Shown: positions 57,208 to 64,000 of the stretch, one piece after another
How the letters are laid out: each line of letters opens with the position of its first letter
How positions within the stretch are numbered: position 1 is the first letter of the stretch
The notes under the pieces: generated by a model
What the model was told of the DNA's origin: nothing
The model's database searches: none
The model's input: the letters and a program-made list of their open reading frames with translations, nothing else
Translations under genes and position numbers: made by a program
Assembly: GCA_963782045.1 (NCBI GenBank)
Contig: CAWAIR010000006.1
Coordinates: 248,001-312,000, forward strand
Length of the DNA: 64,000 nt
Direction of reading: 5' to 3'
Origin: CAVSRC01 sp963782045
GTDB taxonomy: Bacteria > Pseudomonadota > Alphaproteobacteria > Rhizobiales > Kaistiaceae

Positions 57208-57282
57208 TGCGGGCGCCTTTCAAGGGGGCGTGGCCGGGAAACGAACGTACGCTGAGTGATTTAGGCCGGGGATGGCCGGCAA

Positions 57283-57804
57283 TCAAGCTGCCGTCGACGA
57301 AGCCTCCTGCAAGTCCTTGATAAGCCAGAGGACCAGGTCGTCGTCCATGCGAACCATCTCGCCGGGCGTCACGGCGACCGTCTTGTAGGTCGCGCCACTG
57401 CCGTCGGGCCGGTAGCCGAGCTTCGGATAAAGGCGCTGGGCGGCACCGTAGTCGCCATAGAGGCCGACACCGATGCCGATCGCCTGGTGCCCTCTGTCGC
57501 TGGCCAATTGCTCGCAGCGTGCGATGAGCGCCGTGGCGATCCCCCGGCGCCGCATGGCGGGGGCGACGCGAAGGTCGGCGATCTCCGGCGTGCCGGCGTC
57601 CGCGAATGGCCGGTGCTTCGACCGCCATCTCAGTAAGACATGACCAACGACGCCGGAGAAATCCCGCGCCACCAGAATTGGCCCGTCGTCCGCCGGTTCC
57701 TCGACAAACGTACGCCAGAAGGAGTCCGTATGGTGCCTGACATCGCCGCCGATCGCAACGATCGAGCCAATATCGCGCTCTTCCAGATATCCGATTTCGA
57801 CCAT
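57283..57804 (-). CDS. GNAT-family N-acetyltransferase
   Basis: A 173-residue single-domain acetyltransferase. The acetyl-CoA motif is DLRVAPAMRRRGIATALIARCE, with GIGVGLYGDYGAAQRLYPKLGY downstream. It starts at ATG 57804 (MVEIGYLEERDIGS); a longer frame upstream overlaps the universal stress gene and is not coding. The substrate is not predictable. It lies 16 bases after the Usp gene, so the two are probably cotranscribed. Confidence 0.85.
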   Translation of the reverse strand: MVEIGYLEERDIGSIVAIGGDVRHHTDSFWRTFVEEPADDGPILVARDFSGVVGHVLLRWRSKHRPFADAGTPEIADLRVAPAMRRRGIATALIARCEQLASDRGHQAIGIGVGLYGDYGAAQRLYPKLGYRPDGSGATYKTVAVTPGEMVRMDDDLVLWLIKDLQEASSTAA

Positions 57805-57820
57805 GGGAGGTGGGCTGCGT

Positions 57821-58315
57821 TCAGGCGACCGCGGCAATCGCCTCGTCGTCGAGATTGCCAGGGACGATGGTGATCGGGATCGGGAATGTGGCCGACGCCT
57901 TGCCGGCAAGCGCGGTGACCAGCGGCCCCGGCCCTTCCTTCTCGGTGCCGGCGGCCAGAACGAGGATGGCGATGTCCTCGTCCTGCTCGATGAGATTGAG
58001 GATCTCCTCGGAGCGATTGCCCTCGCGGATGACGAGCTGCGGCTCGACGGTGCCGAAGGAGCGCGCCAGATCGGCGAAGCGGCCGAGGGTATTCTCGGCC
58101 TGCTCCATGGCCTCGGCGCGCATGATGTTCTCCACCCCCAGCCAATGCTGGAAGTCGGCCGGGGCGATGACATAGAGCAGCACCAGCGCGCCACCGGAAT
58201 GCTCTGCTCGCCGCGCCGCATAGAGCAGCGCGCGCGAACATTCCGGCGTGTCGTCGATGATCACCAGGAACTTGCGCCGGTGGCCTTCCTCGGTGCTTCT
58301 GCGTTTGAACGCCAT
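57821..58315 (-). CDS. Universal stress protein (UspA family)
   Basis: A 164-residue cytosolic protein with one Usp domain: FLVIIDDTPECSRALLYAARRAEHSGGALVLLYVI at the start and IAILVLAAGTEKEGPGPLVTALAG near the end. The usual ATP-binding G-2x-G-9x-G-S/T motif is not clear, so it may not bind ATP. It starts at ATG 58315. Downstream, the GNAT gene follows closely. Confidence 0.85.
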   Translation of the reverse strand: MAFKRRSTEEGHRRKFLVIIDDTPECSRALLYAARRAEHSGGALVLLYVIAPADFQHWLGVENIMRAEAMEQAENTLGRFADLARSFGTVEPQLVIREGNRSEEILNLIEQDEDIAILVLAAGTEKEGPGPLVTALAGKASATFPIPITIVPGNLDDEAIAAVA

Positions 58316-58360
58316 GACGGCGATGTTCGCATTTCGCCGGTTGAGCCGGCAAGCGGCACG

Positions 58361-58644
58361 TCAGACTTTGCGAACCGGTCCAGAGTAGCGGGCGAGGGGC
58401 GGATCGGCGGTCAAGAGCGTGATCCCCTCGACGCTTGCTTGGGCGATGAGCATGCGGTCGAACGGATCGTCGTGGATCGGCGGGAGGCCGGCGACCGCAA
58501 GCGCATGTTCGCCGAGGATCGGCAGTTCCTCGTAGCCGTGTTCAAGGAGCTCGCGGCGGACGGATGCCGGCTCAGCCGCGAAGTCGGCTCGCCGGCTGCC
58601 ACGCTTGATGGTGATTTCCCAGAGGCTGACGACGCTGGCGCCCG
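58361..58644 (-). pseudogene. VapC-like PIN-domain toxin, 5' truncated remnant
   Basis: An open frame with no start codon in a fitting place reads ASVVSLWEITIKRGSRRADF, then LPILGEHALAVAGLPPIHDD, PFDRMLIAQASVEGITLLTAD and ends YSGPVRKV. These are the central and C-terminal parts of a VapC PIN ribonuclease, including the late acidic residues. The first 40 or so residues (the LLDTHALLW segment with the first Asp) are missing; the frame abuts the trpS stop. No VapB antitoxin is adjacent. It is a dead toxin-antitoxin remnant. Confidence 0.7.
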
Positions 58645-59697
58645 TCAGCCCGGCTGGACGAAGCCGACGATCTCGCGCACGCCGCGCATGACCGGCTCGG
58701 CCAGCGCCCGGGCGCGGTCGGCGCCCTCGTTAAGGATGACATCGATGGCGCCAGGATCGGCGAGCAGGCGACGCATCTCGCCGGCGACCGGGGCCAGCTT
58801 CTCCACCGCCAGTTCCGCCAAGGCCGGCTTGAAGGCGGAGAACTGCGCCCCGCCGTGATCCCTGAGCACCGTCTCGCGCGAGACGCCGGCGAGCGCGGCA
58901 TAGATGCCGACGAGATTGTCGGCCTCGGGGCGGGTCTTCAGCCCCTCGACGTCGGAGGGCAGCGGCTCCGGATCAGTCTTGGCCTTCTTCACCTTCTGGG
59001 CGATGGCGTCGGCGTCGTCGGTGAGGTTGATGCGCGAATAGTCGGAGGGGTCCGACTTCGACATCTTCTTGGTGCCGTCGCGCAGGCTCATGACGCGCGT
59101 CGCCGGCCCGGTGATCACCGGCTCGGTCAGAGGGAAGAAGGCATCGCCATGGCCGTTGGCCGCGATCGATTCGGCGAAGTCGTTGTTGAACTTGGTGGCG
59201 ATGTCGCGGGTGAGCTCGAGATGCTGCTTCTGGTCCTCGCCGACCGGCACATGGGTGGCACGGTAAGCAAGGATGTCGGCGGCCATCAGGACCGGATAGT
59301 CGTAGAGGCCGATGGAGGCGTTCTCGCGATCCTTGCCGGCCTTCTCCTTGAACTGGGTCATGCGGTTGAGCCAACCGAGACGGGCGACGCAATTGAAGAT
59401 CCAGGTAAGTTCGGCGTGGGCGAAGACCTGGCTCTGGTTGAAAACGATGTGCTTCTTCGGGTCGATGCCGGCGGCGATGAAGGCGGCGGTGACCGCGCGG
59501 GTGGCGTCGGCAAGTCCCTTGGGGCCGCCCCATACGCTCATAGGGACGGTGATGGCGTGCAGGTCGACGACGCAATAGATGCAGTCGAAATCACGCTGCA
59601 AGGCGACGAAGTTCTTGATGGCGCCGAGATAGTTGCCGAGGTGGAGGTTCCCGGTCGGCTGAACGCCCGAAAATACGCGGGGAGTGAATTCGGTCAT
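58645..59697 (-). CDS. trpS: Tryptophanyl-tRNA synthetase
   Basis: A 350-residue class I synthetase. The HIGH-like motif is GVQPTGNLHLGNYLGAIKNF and the KMSKS loop is DGTKKMSKSDPSDYSRINL. WIFNCVARLGWLNRMTQFKEK and PVLMAADILAYRATHVPVGEDQ are typical of TrpRS. It starts at ATG 59697 (MTEFTPRVFSG); the longer frame upstream is not coding. It attaches Trp to its tRNA in the cytosol. Confidence 0.97.
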   Translation of the reverse strand: MTEFTPRVFSGVQPTGNLHLGNYLGAIKNFVALQRDFDCIYCVVDLHAITVPMSVWGGPKGLADATRAVTAAFIAAGIDPKKHIVFNQSQVFAHAELTWIFNCVARLGWLNRMTQFKEKAGKDRENASIGLYDYPVLMAADILAYRATHVPVGEDQKQHLELTRDIATKFNNDFAESIAANGHGDAFFPLTEPVITGPATRVMSLRDGTKKMSKSDPSDYSRINLTDDADAIAQKVKKAKTDPEPLPSDVEGLKTRPEADNLVGIYAALAGVSRETVLRDHGGAQFSAFKPALAELAVEKLAPVAGEMRRLLADPGAIDVILNEGADRARALAEPVMRGVREIVGFVQPG

Positions 59698-59782
59698 GAG
59701 AGGCAGGATCCTGCGGGCAGGTTGGCACGGCTCGGCCAAGTGAGCGCGGACATAGCGGCGCTTGGCGCCCGGCGCAAGCGCC

Positions 59783-61327
59783 TCACGCGCGGCTGACGAG
59801 CTTGCGGAAATCGGCCGCGCCGGTGAGCTGGCAGAAGAGGCCGAAGACGGCCATGCCGCCGACGACCAGGCCGCCGACGGTCGCGGCGCGCACCAGCAAA
59901 CGCCCGGCAAGCGGCCCGGCGAGCGCCAGGATGGCGACATAAAGGCACACGCCCATCAGGACGGAGGCCAACGCCAGCAACGACACGCGCCGGACCAGCA
60001 GGGAATCGAGACGGAAATGGCCGCGCCGATGGAGCGCGACGACGAGCAGCACCGTGTTGACCCAGCCGGAGAGCGAGGTGGCGATGGCGATGCCGACATG
60101 GGCCAGCCAGGGGAACAGCGCCAGCGAGACGACGACGTTGACCGCGACCGTGATGCCGGCGAACCACATCGGCGTGCGGGTGTCCTCGCGGGCGAAGAAG
60201 CCGGGCGAGAACACTTTGACCAGGACAAAGGCGGGGAGGCCGGCGGAGAAGGCGACCAGCGCGCCGGAGGTGGCGGCGGTATCGGAGACGTCGAAACTGC
60301 CGCGCTGATAGAGCAGCGCGACGATCGGGTGCGCCATGATGATCAGCGCCACCGAGGCCGGCAGGGTGAGCGCCATGGCGAATTCGAGCGCGCGGTTCTG
60401 GGTAAAATCGACGAGGTCGTGGCGGCCGGCGCGCAAGTGCCGCGACAGGTCGGGCAGGAGCACGATGCCGATGGCGATGCCGACGATGCCGAGCGGAAGC
60501 TGGTAGATGCGGTCAGCGTAGTAGAGGAACGACACCGCGCCCGGCGCCAGCGAGGCGATCATGGTGCCGATGACGATGTTGATCTGGGTGATGCCGCCGG
60601 CAAGGACGCCGGGGAGCGCCAGCGCGACGAGGCGCTTCAGCCGCGCCGTCCATTTCGGCCAGATGACGCGGAGCACCATGCCGTCATGGGCCGTCGCCCA
60701 GACCAGCGAGGCGAGCTGCGCGATGCCGCCGACGGTGGTGCCCCAGGAGAGCCACATGCCGGCCGCCGGCGTGCCGACATCGCCGAACCAGAAGACCGCG
60801 ACCAGCGTCGCGATCAGCACGACGTTCAACAGCGCCGGAGCGAAGGCGGCGGCGGCGAAGCGGCCGCGGGCGTTGAGCACGCCGCTGTAGAGCGCCACCA
60901 GCGAAACGAAGGTGAGATAGGGGAAGGCGATGCGGGTGAGCACCACGGTCAGGCCGAACTTCTCCGGATCGGCGGAGAAGCCGGGCGCCAGCACGTAGGT
61001 GAAGGCCGGCATGAAGATCTCGATGAGCGCGGTGACGACAAGCAGCGCCGTCAACAGGCCGCTCAGCGCTTCCTCGGCAAAGCGGCGCGCCTCCGCCTCG
61101 CCGTCGCCCTCCAGCGACTTGGCGAAGAGCGGCACGAAGGCGGAATTGAAGGCGCCCTCGGCGAACAGGCGGCGGAAGAGATTGGGAAAGCGGAAGGCGA
61201 CGAAAAAGGCGTCGGCGACCGGCCCGGTGCCGAGCGCGGCGGCGATGAACATGTCGCGGACGAAGCCCAGCACGCGGCTGGAGGCGGTGGCGCCGCCGAC
61301 GGTAACGAAGTTCTTAAGCAGCGACAT
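59783..61327 (-). CDS. murJ: Lipid II flippase MurJ
   Basis: A 514-residue inner-membrane protein of the MVF/MOP superfamily with about 14 helices. The N terminus MSLLKNFVTVGGATASSRVLGFVRD, FRFPNLFRRLFAEGAFNSAFVPLF and the central FFAREDTRTPMWF match MurJ. It flips lipid II for peptidoglycan synthesis and is normally essential. It begins four bases downstream of the glnD stop, the usual glnD-murJ-trpS order. Confidence 0.96.
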   Translation of the reverse strand: MSLLKNFVTVGGATASSRVLGFVRDMFIAAALGTGPVADAFFVAFRFPNLFRRLFAEGAFNSAFVPLFAKSLEGDGEAEARRFAEEALSGLLTALLVVTALIEIFMPAFTYVLAPGFSADPEKFGLTVVLTRIAFPYLTFVSLVALYSGVLNARGRFAAAAFAPALLNVVLIATLVAVFWFGDVGTPAAGMWLSWGTTVGGIAQLASLVWATAHDGMVLRVIWPKWTARLKRLVALALPGVLAGGITQINIVIGTMIASLAPGAVSFLYYADRIYQLPLGIVGIAIGIVLLPDLSRHLRAGRHDLVDFTQNRALEFAMALTLPASVALIIMAHPIVALLYQRGSFDVSDTAATSGALVAFSAGLPAFVLVKVFSPGFFAREDTRTPMWFAGITVAVNVVVSLALFPWLAHVGIAIATSLSGWVNTVLLVVALHRRGHFRLDSLLVRRVSLLALASVLMGVCLYVAILALAGPLAGRLLVRAATVGGLVVGGMAVFGLFCQLTGAADFRKLVSRA

Positions 61328-61330
61328 GGC

Positions 61331-64000
61331 CTAGGCCGGCTCGCGCTTCCGCGGGCGCGGCGGCTCGGCCTTGGCGGGTTCGCCATCGAAGGCGGCGTGC
61401 AGGCGCCGACGGATGGCCGCCTCGCGATTGCCGTTGGTGATCTTGGCCCCGACGAGATCGGTCACATAGAAGACGTCGACGGCACGCTCGCCGAAGGTGG
61501 CGATGTGAGCCGAATTGATGTTCAGATTGAGGTCGGAGATGACCCGGGTGAGGTCGTAGAGCAGGCCGGGACGGTCGAGGCCGGAGGCCTCGAGGACGGT
61601 GAAGCGGTTCGACAGCGCGTTGTTGATGTTGATCGCCGTCTCCAGCGAGAAGGCGCCGAGACGCGCCCGGCGCTGCACCTTGCGGGCGATGACCTCGGGC
61701 AGGCGCACGACGCCCGACAGCGCCTGCTCGATGAGATCGCCGACGCGGCGCGCACGGCGCTGCTCGTCGGCCTCGTCGTCGAACTCGCGGTGGATCGAGA
61801 TCGAATCCAGCGCCCGGCCGTCGGTGGTGGTGAAGATCTGCGCATCGACGATGTCGGCGCCGGCCGCGGTGCAGGCGCCGGCGATGATCGACAGCAGGCG
61901 CGGATGGTCGGGGGCAAGCACCGTGATCTCGGTGATGCCGACATGGGGCTGCACGGTGATGTCGGTGGCGAGCTGGCGACCGGCCTTGTCGGCCTCGCGG
62001 ATGAAGGCGGCGTGGGCGAGCTTGTGGGGGAGATCGACGCGCAGCCAGTAGGCCGGGTAGTGGCGCTTGAGATAGGCCGAGCGCTCGCGCGGCGGCCAGT
62101 CGGCAAGGGCCTCGGCAAGCTCGGCCTGGGCGGCGGCGACACGCTTGTCGCGGCTGATCTGGCTGTGGCCGCCGGTGAGCACCGGCTCGGTCTCGTAATA
62201 GAGGGTGCGCAGCAACTGGCTCTTCCAGCCGTTCCACACGCCGGGACCGACCGCCTTGATATCGGCGACGGTGAGCACGGTGAGCATCTTCAGCCGCTCC
62301 AGCGACTGCACGATGGCGGCGAAATCGACGATCGTCTTGCGGTCGTTGAGGTCGCGCGACTGGGCGACCTTGCTCATGGTGAGGTGCTGCTCGACCAGCC
62401 AGGCGACCGCCTCGGTCTGTGCCTTGTCGAGCCCCAGGCGCGGGCACAGGCGCCGGGCGACGCGGGCACCGGCGATGGAATGATCCTCCGGCCGGCCCTT
62501 GGCGATGTCGTGCAGGAACATGGCGACGTAGAGGACGGCACGGTCCTGGATGTCAGCGGTGAGCGCGTGGGCGAGCGAATTGGCCTCGTCGCCGTCGCCG
62601 CGCTCGATGCCGGCGAGCATGCCGACCGCCTGGATGAGGTGCTCATCGACCGTATAGTGATGATACATGTTGAACTGCATCATCGCGACGATCTTGCCGA
62701 ACTCGGGGATGAACTTGCCGAGGACGCCGGTCTCGTTCATGCGGCGCAGAACGGCCTCGGGATTGCGGCGCGAAGACAGGATCTCGACGAAGAGGCGGTT
62801 GGCCTCATCGTTCTCGCGCAGGGTCGCATCGATCAGGCGCAGCGAGCGCGAGACGAGCTGCATCGAATCGGGGTGGAAGGCGAGATCGTAGCGGTCCGCC
62901 AGATGGAACAGGCGGATGAGGTTGACCGGGTCGCGGACGAAGACCTCCGTGTCGGCGACGTTGATGCGGTCGTTGTCGACGATGAAATCGGTCGAGCCGG
63001 GGATCTTGTGGTGGCGGCGGGCGGGCAGCCCGAAGAGACGGTTGAGCACCGGCGCCGACTTGCCGTGATGCTCCTCGAGCGCGGCGCAGAAGATGCGCGT
63101 CAGGTCGCCGACGTCCTTGGCGACCAGGAAGTAGTGCTTCATGAAGCGCTCGACGTCCTCGAGCCCCGGATGGGCGGTGTAGCCGAGGCGGCGGGCCATC
63201 TCGCGCTGGACGTCGAAGGACAGGCGCTCCTCCTCGCGGCCGGTGAGGAAATGCAGGTGGCAGCGCACCGCCCACAGGAAATCCTCGGCCTTGCGGAAGA
63301 GGCGCAACTCGCCGCGCGAGAAGACGCCGGCCTTGACCAGATCGTCGCGCGCGCGGACGCGGTAGAAATACTTGGCGATCCAGAACAGCGTCTGGAGGTC
63401 GCGCAGGCCGCCCTTGCCCTCCTTGACGTTGGGCTCGACCAGATAGCGGGTGGCGCCCTGCTGGCGATGGCGCTGGTCACGCTCGGCGAGCTTGGAGGCG
63501 ATGAATTCCGGGCCGGTGTTCTTGGCCACCTGGTTATCGAAGCGGGTGACCAGCGTGTCGTAAAGGCCGCGCTCGCCGGTGAGGTAGCGCGCCTCGAGCA
63601 CCGCGGTGCGGATAGTCATGTCGGAGCGGGCCAGACGGACGCATTCGTCGACGCTGCGGGTGGCGTGGCCGACAGTGAGGCCGAGATCCCAAAGCAAATA
63701 GAGGATGAACTCGACGACGCTCTCCCCCCATGGCGTCTGCTTGTAGGGAAGCAGGAAGAGCAGATCGACGTCGGAGCCCGGCGCCAGCGTGCCGCGGCCA
63801 TAGCCGCCGACCGCCACCACCGTCATGTGCTCGGCGGCGCTGCGCGTCCCCCCGCCATAGACGTGGCCGGTGGCCAAGCCAAAGAGCGCCTGGATGATCG
63901 AATCCTGGAGCGCCGACAGATAGGCGGCACAGGCGGAACCCTTGCCGTCGGCCTTGAGCCGCGCTTCCGCCGTGGCGCGCCCTTCGGATAGCACGCCTTT
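61331..64000 (-). CDS. glnD: PII uridylyltransferase/uridylyl-removing enzyme GlnD (5' end outside window)
   Basis: 889 residues are inside the window; the N-terminal 40 or so residues lie beyond the right edge. The nucleotidyltransferase motif is GGYGRGTLAPGSDVDLLFLL, then LVEPNVKEGKGGLRDLQTLFWIAK, the HD domain (FLHDIAKGRPEDHSIAGARVARRL) and two C-terminal ACT domains (ITEITVLAPDHPRLLSIIAGA; LEASGLDRPGLLYDLTRVI) that sense glutamine. It uridylylates or deuridylylates PII proteins to signal nitrogen status. The frame is intact to the edge. Confidence 0.96.
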   Translation of the reverse strand, partial: KGVLSEGRATAEARLKADGKGSACAAYLSALQDSIIQALFGLATGHVYGGGTRSAAEHMTVVAVGGYGRGTLAPGSDVDLLFLLPYKQTPWGESVVEFILYLLWDLGLTVGHATRSVDECVRLARSDMTIRTAVLEARYLTGERGLYDTLVTRFDNQVAKNTGPEFIASKLAERDQRHRQQGATRYLVEPNVKEGKGGLRDLQTLFWIAKYFYRVRARDDLVKAGVFSRGELRLFRKAEDFLWAVRCHLHFLTGREEERLSFDVQREMARRLGYTAHPGLEDVERFMKHYFLVAKDVGDLTRIFCAALEEHHGKSAPVLNRLFGLPARRHHKIPGSTDFIVDNDRINVADTEVFVRDPVNLIRLFHLADRYDLAFHPDSMQLVSRSLRLIDATLRENDEANRLFVEILSSRRNPEAVLRRMNETGVLGKFIPEFGKIVAMMQFNMYHHYTVDEHLIQAVGMLAGIERGDGDEANSLAHALTADIQDRAVLYVAMFLHDIAKGRPEDHSIAGARVARRLCPRLGLDKAQTEAVAWLVEQHLTMSKVAQSRDLNDRKTIVDFAAIVQSLERLKMLTVLTVADIKAVGPGVWNGWKSQLLRTLYYETEPVLTGGHSQISRDKRVAAAQAELAEALADWPPRERSAYLKRHYPAYWLRVDLPHKLAHAAFIREADKAGRQLATDITVQPHVGITEITVLAPDHPRLLSIIAGACTAAGADIVDAQIFTTTDGRALDSISIHREFDDEADEQRRARRVGDLIEQALSGVVRLPEVIARKVQRRARLGAFSLETAININNALSNRFTVLEASGLDRPGLLYDLTRVISDLNLNINSAHIATFGERAVDVFYVTDLVGAKITNGNREAAIRRRLHAAFDGEPAKAEPPRPRKREPA

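Noticed and set aside
59762..63991. A 1,409-codon open frame on the plus strand
   Set aside because: It is antisense to trpS, murJ and glnD, all with clear motifs. Its protein is low-complexity, rich in Gly, Asp, Glu and Arg, as expected of GC-rich antisense frames.

Overview
This is a high-GC stretch of bacterial chromosome from an alphaproteobacterium, most likely of the Hyphomicrobiales (Rhizobiales). The evidence is the gene order miaB-phoH-ybeY-corC-lnt-(HTH)-metK-trmB, the order fur/mur-rimI-tsaB-nifU-...-trpS-murJ-glnD, the imuA-imuB-dnaE2 mutasome behind a GAAC-N7-GAAC SOS box, DUF2852 and the intracellular PHA depolymerase. Most of the window is core genome. I see no prophage, CRISPR array, rRNA, tRNA or complete transposon.

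Layout. 1-6 kb: start of a lipid-kinase gene, infC (apparent AUU start), an alpha/beta hydrolase, a LysR regulator, an SDR/YdeI pair, a small secreted protein and queG. 6-14.8 kb: polA, divergent from the SOS-controlled imuA-imuB-dnaE2 translesion cassette. 14.8-25 kb: a TPR/O-GlcNAc-transferase-like protein, a class A penicillin-binding protein, a small phosphotransferase, a soluble transhydrogenase, an adenylate-cyclase/TolB/TPR protein, a YgjP-type metallohydrolase and dps. 25-31 kb: a looser accessory zone with a tiny membrane protein between duplicated hairpins, DUF2852 behind an 11-bp tandem array, an inverted-repeat element abutting a truncated SDR gene, phaZ and a diguanylate cyclase. 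31-41 kb: the rimP-nusA-ylxR-infB-rbfA-truB-rpsO-pnp translation/RNA operon. 41-45 kb: a sulfate ABC transporter operon headed by an Rrf2-family regulator with an IscR-like operator. 45-54 kb: trmB, metK, a PraR-like regulator, lnt, corC, ybeY, phoH and miaB. 54-64 kb: an MBL hydrolase, fur/mur, rimI, tsaB, nifU-type scaffold, a GNAT, a Usp, a VapC remnant, trpS, murJ and glnD (cut by the window end).

Two themes cut across the window. First, many highly conserved genes (infC, polA, imuA, sthA, pnp, lnt) carry single-base indels with intact protein sequence on either side; pnp alone needs about six corrections. Uncorrected sequencing error is the simplest explanation. Second, a family of GC-rich palindromic mosaic repeats occurs four times. 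Two copies are intergenic and two lie inside essential genes, in the polA inter-domain linker and in-frame inside miaB. I found no convincing undescribed multi-gene system. The most interesting leads are the intragenic repeats, the 11-bp tandem array, the IscR-like operator on the rrf2/sulfate locus and the structured leader of metK.
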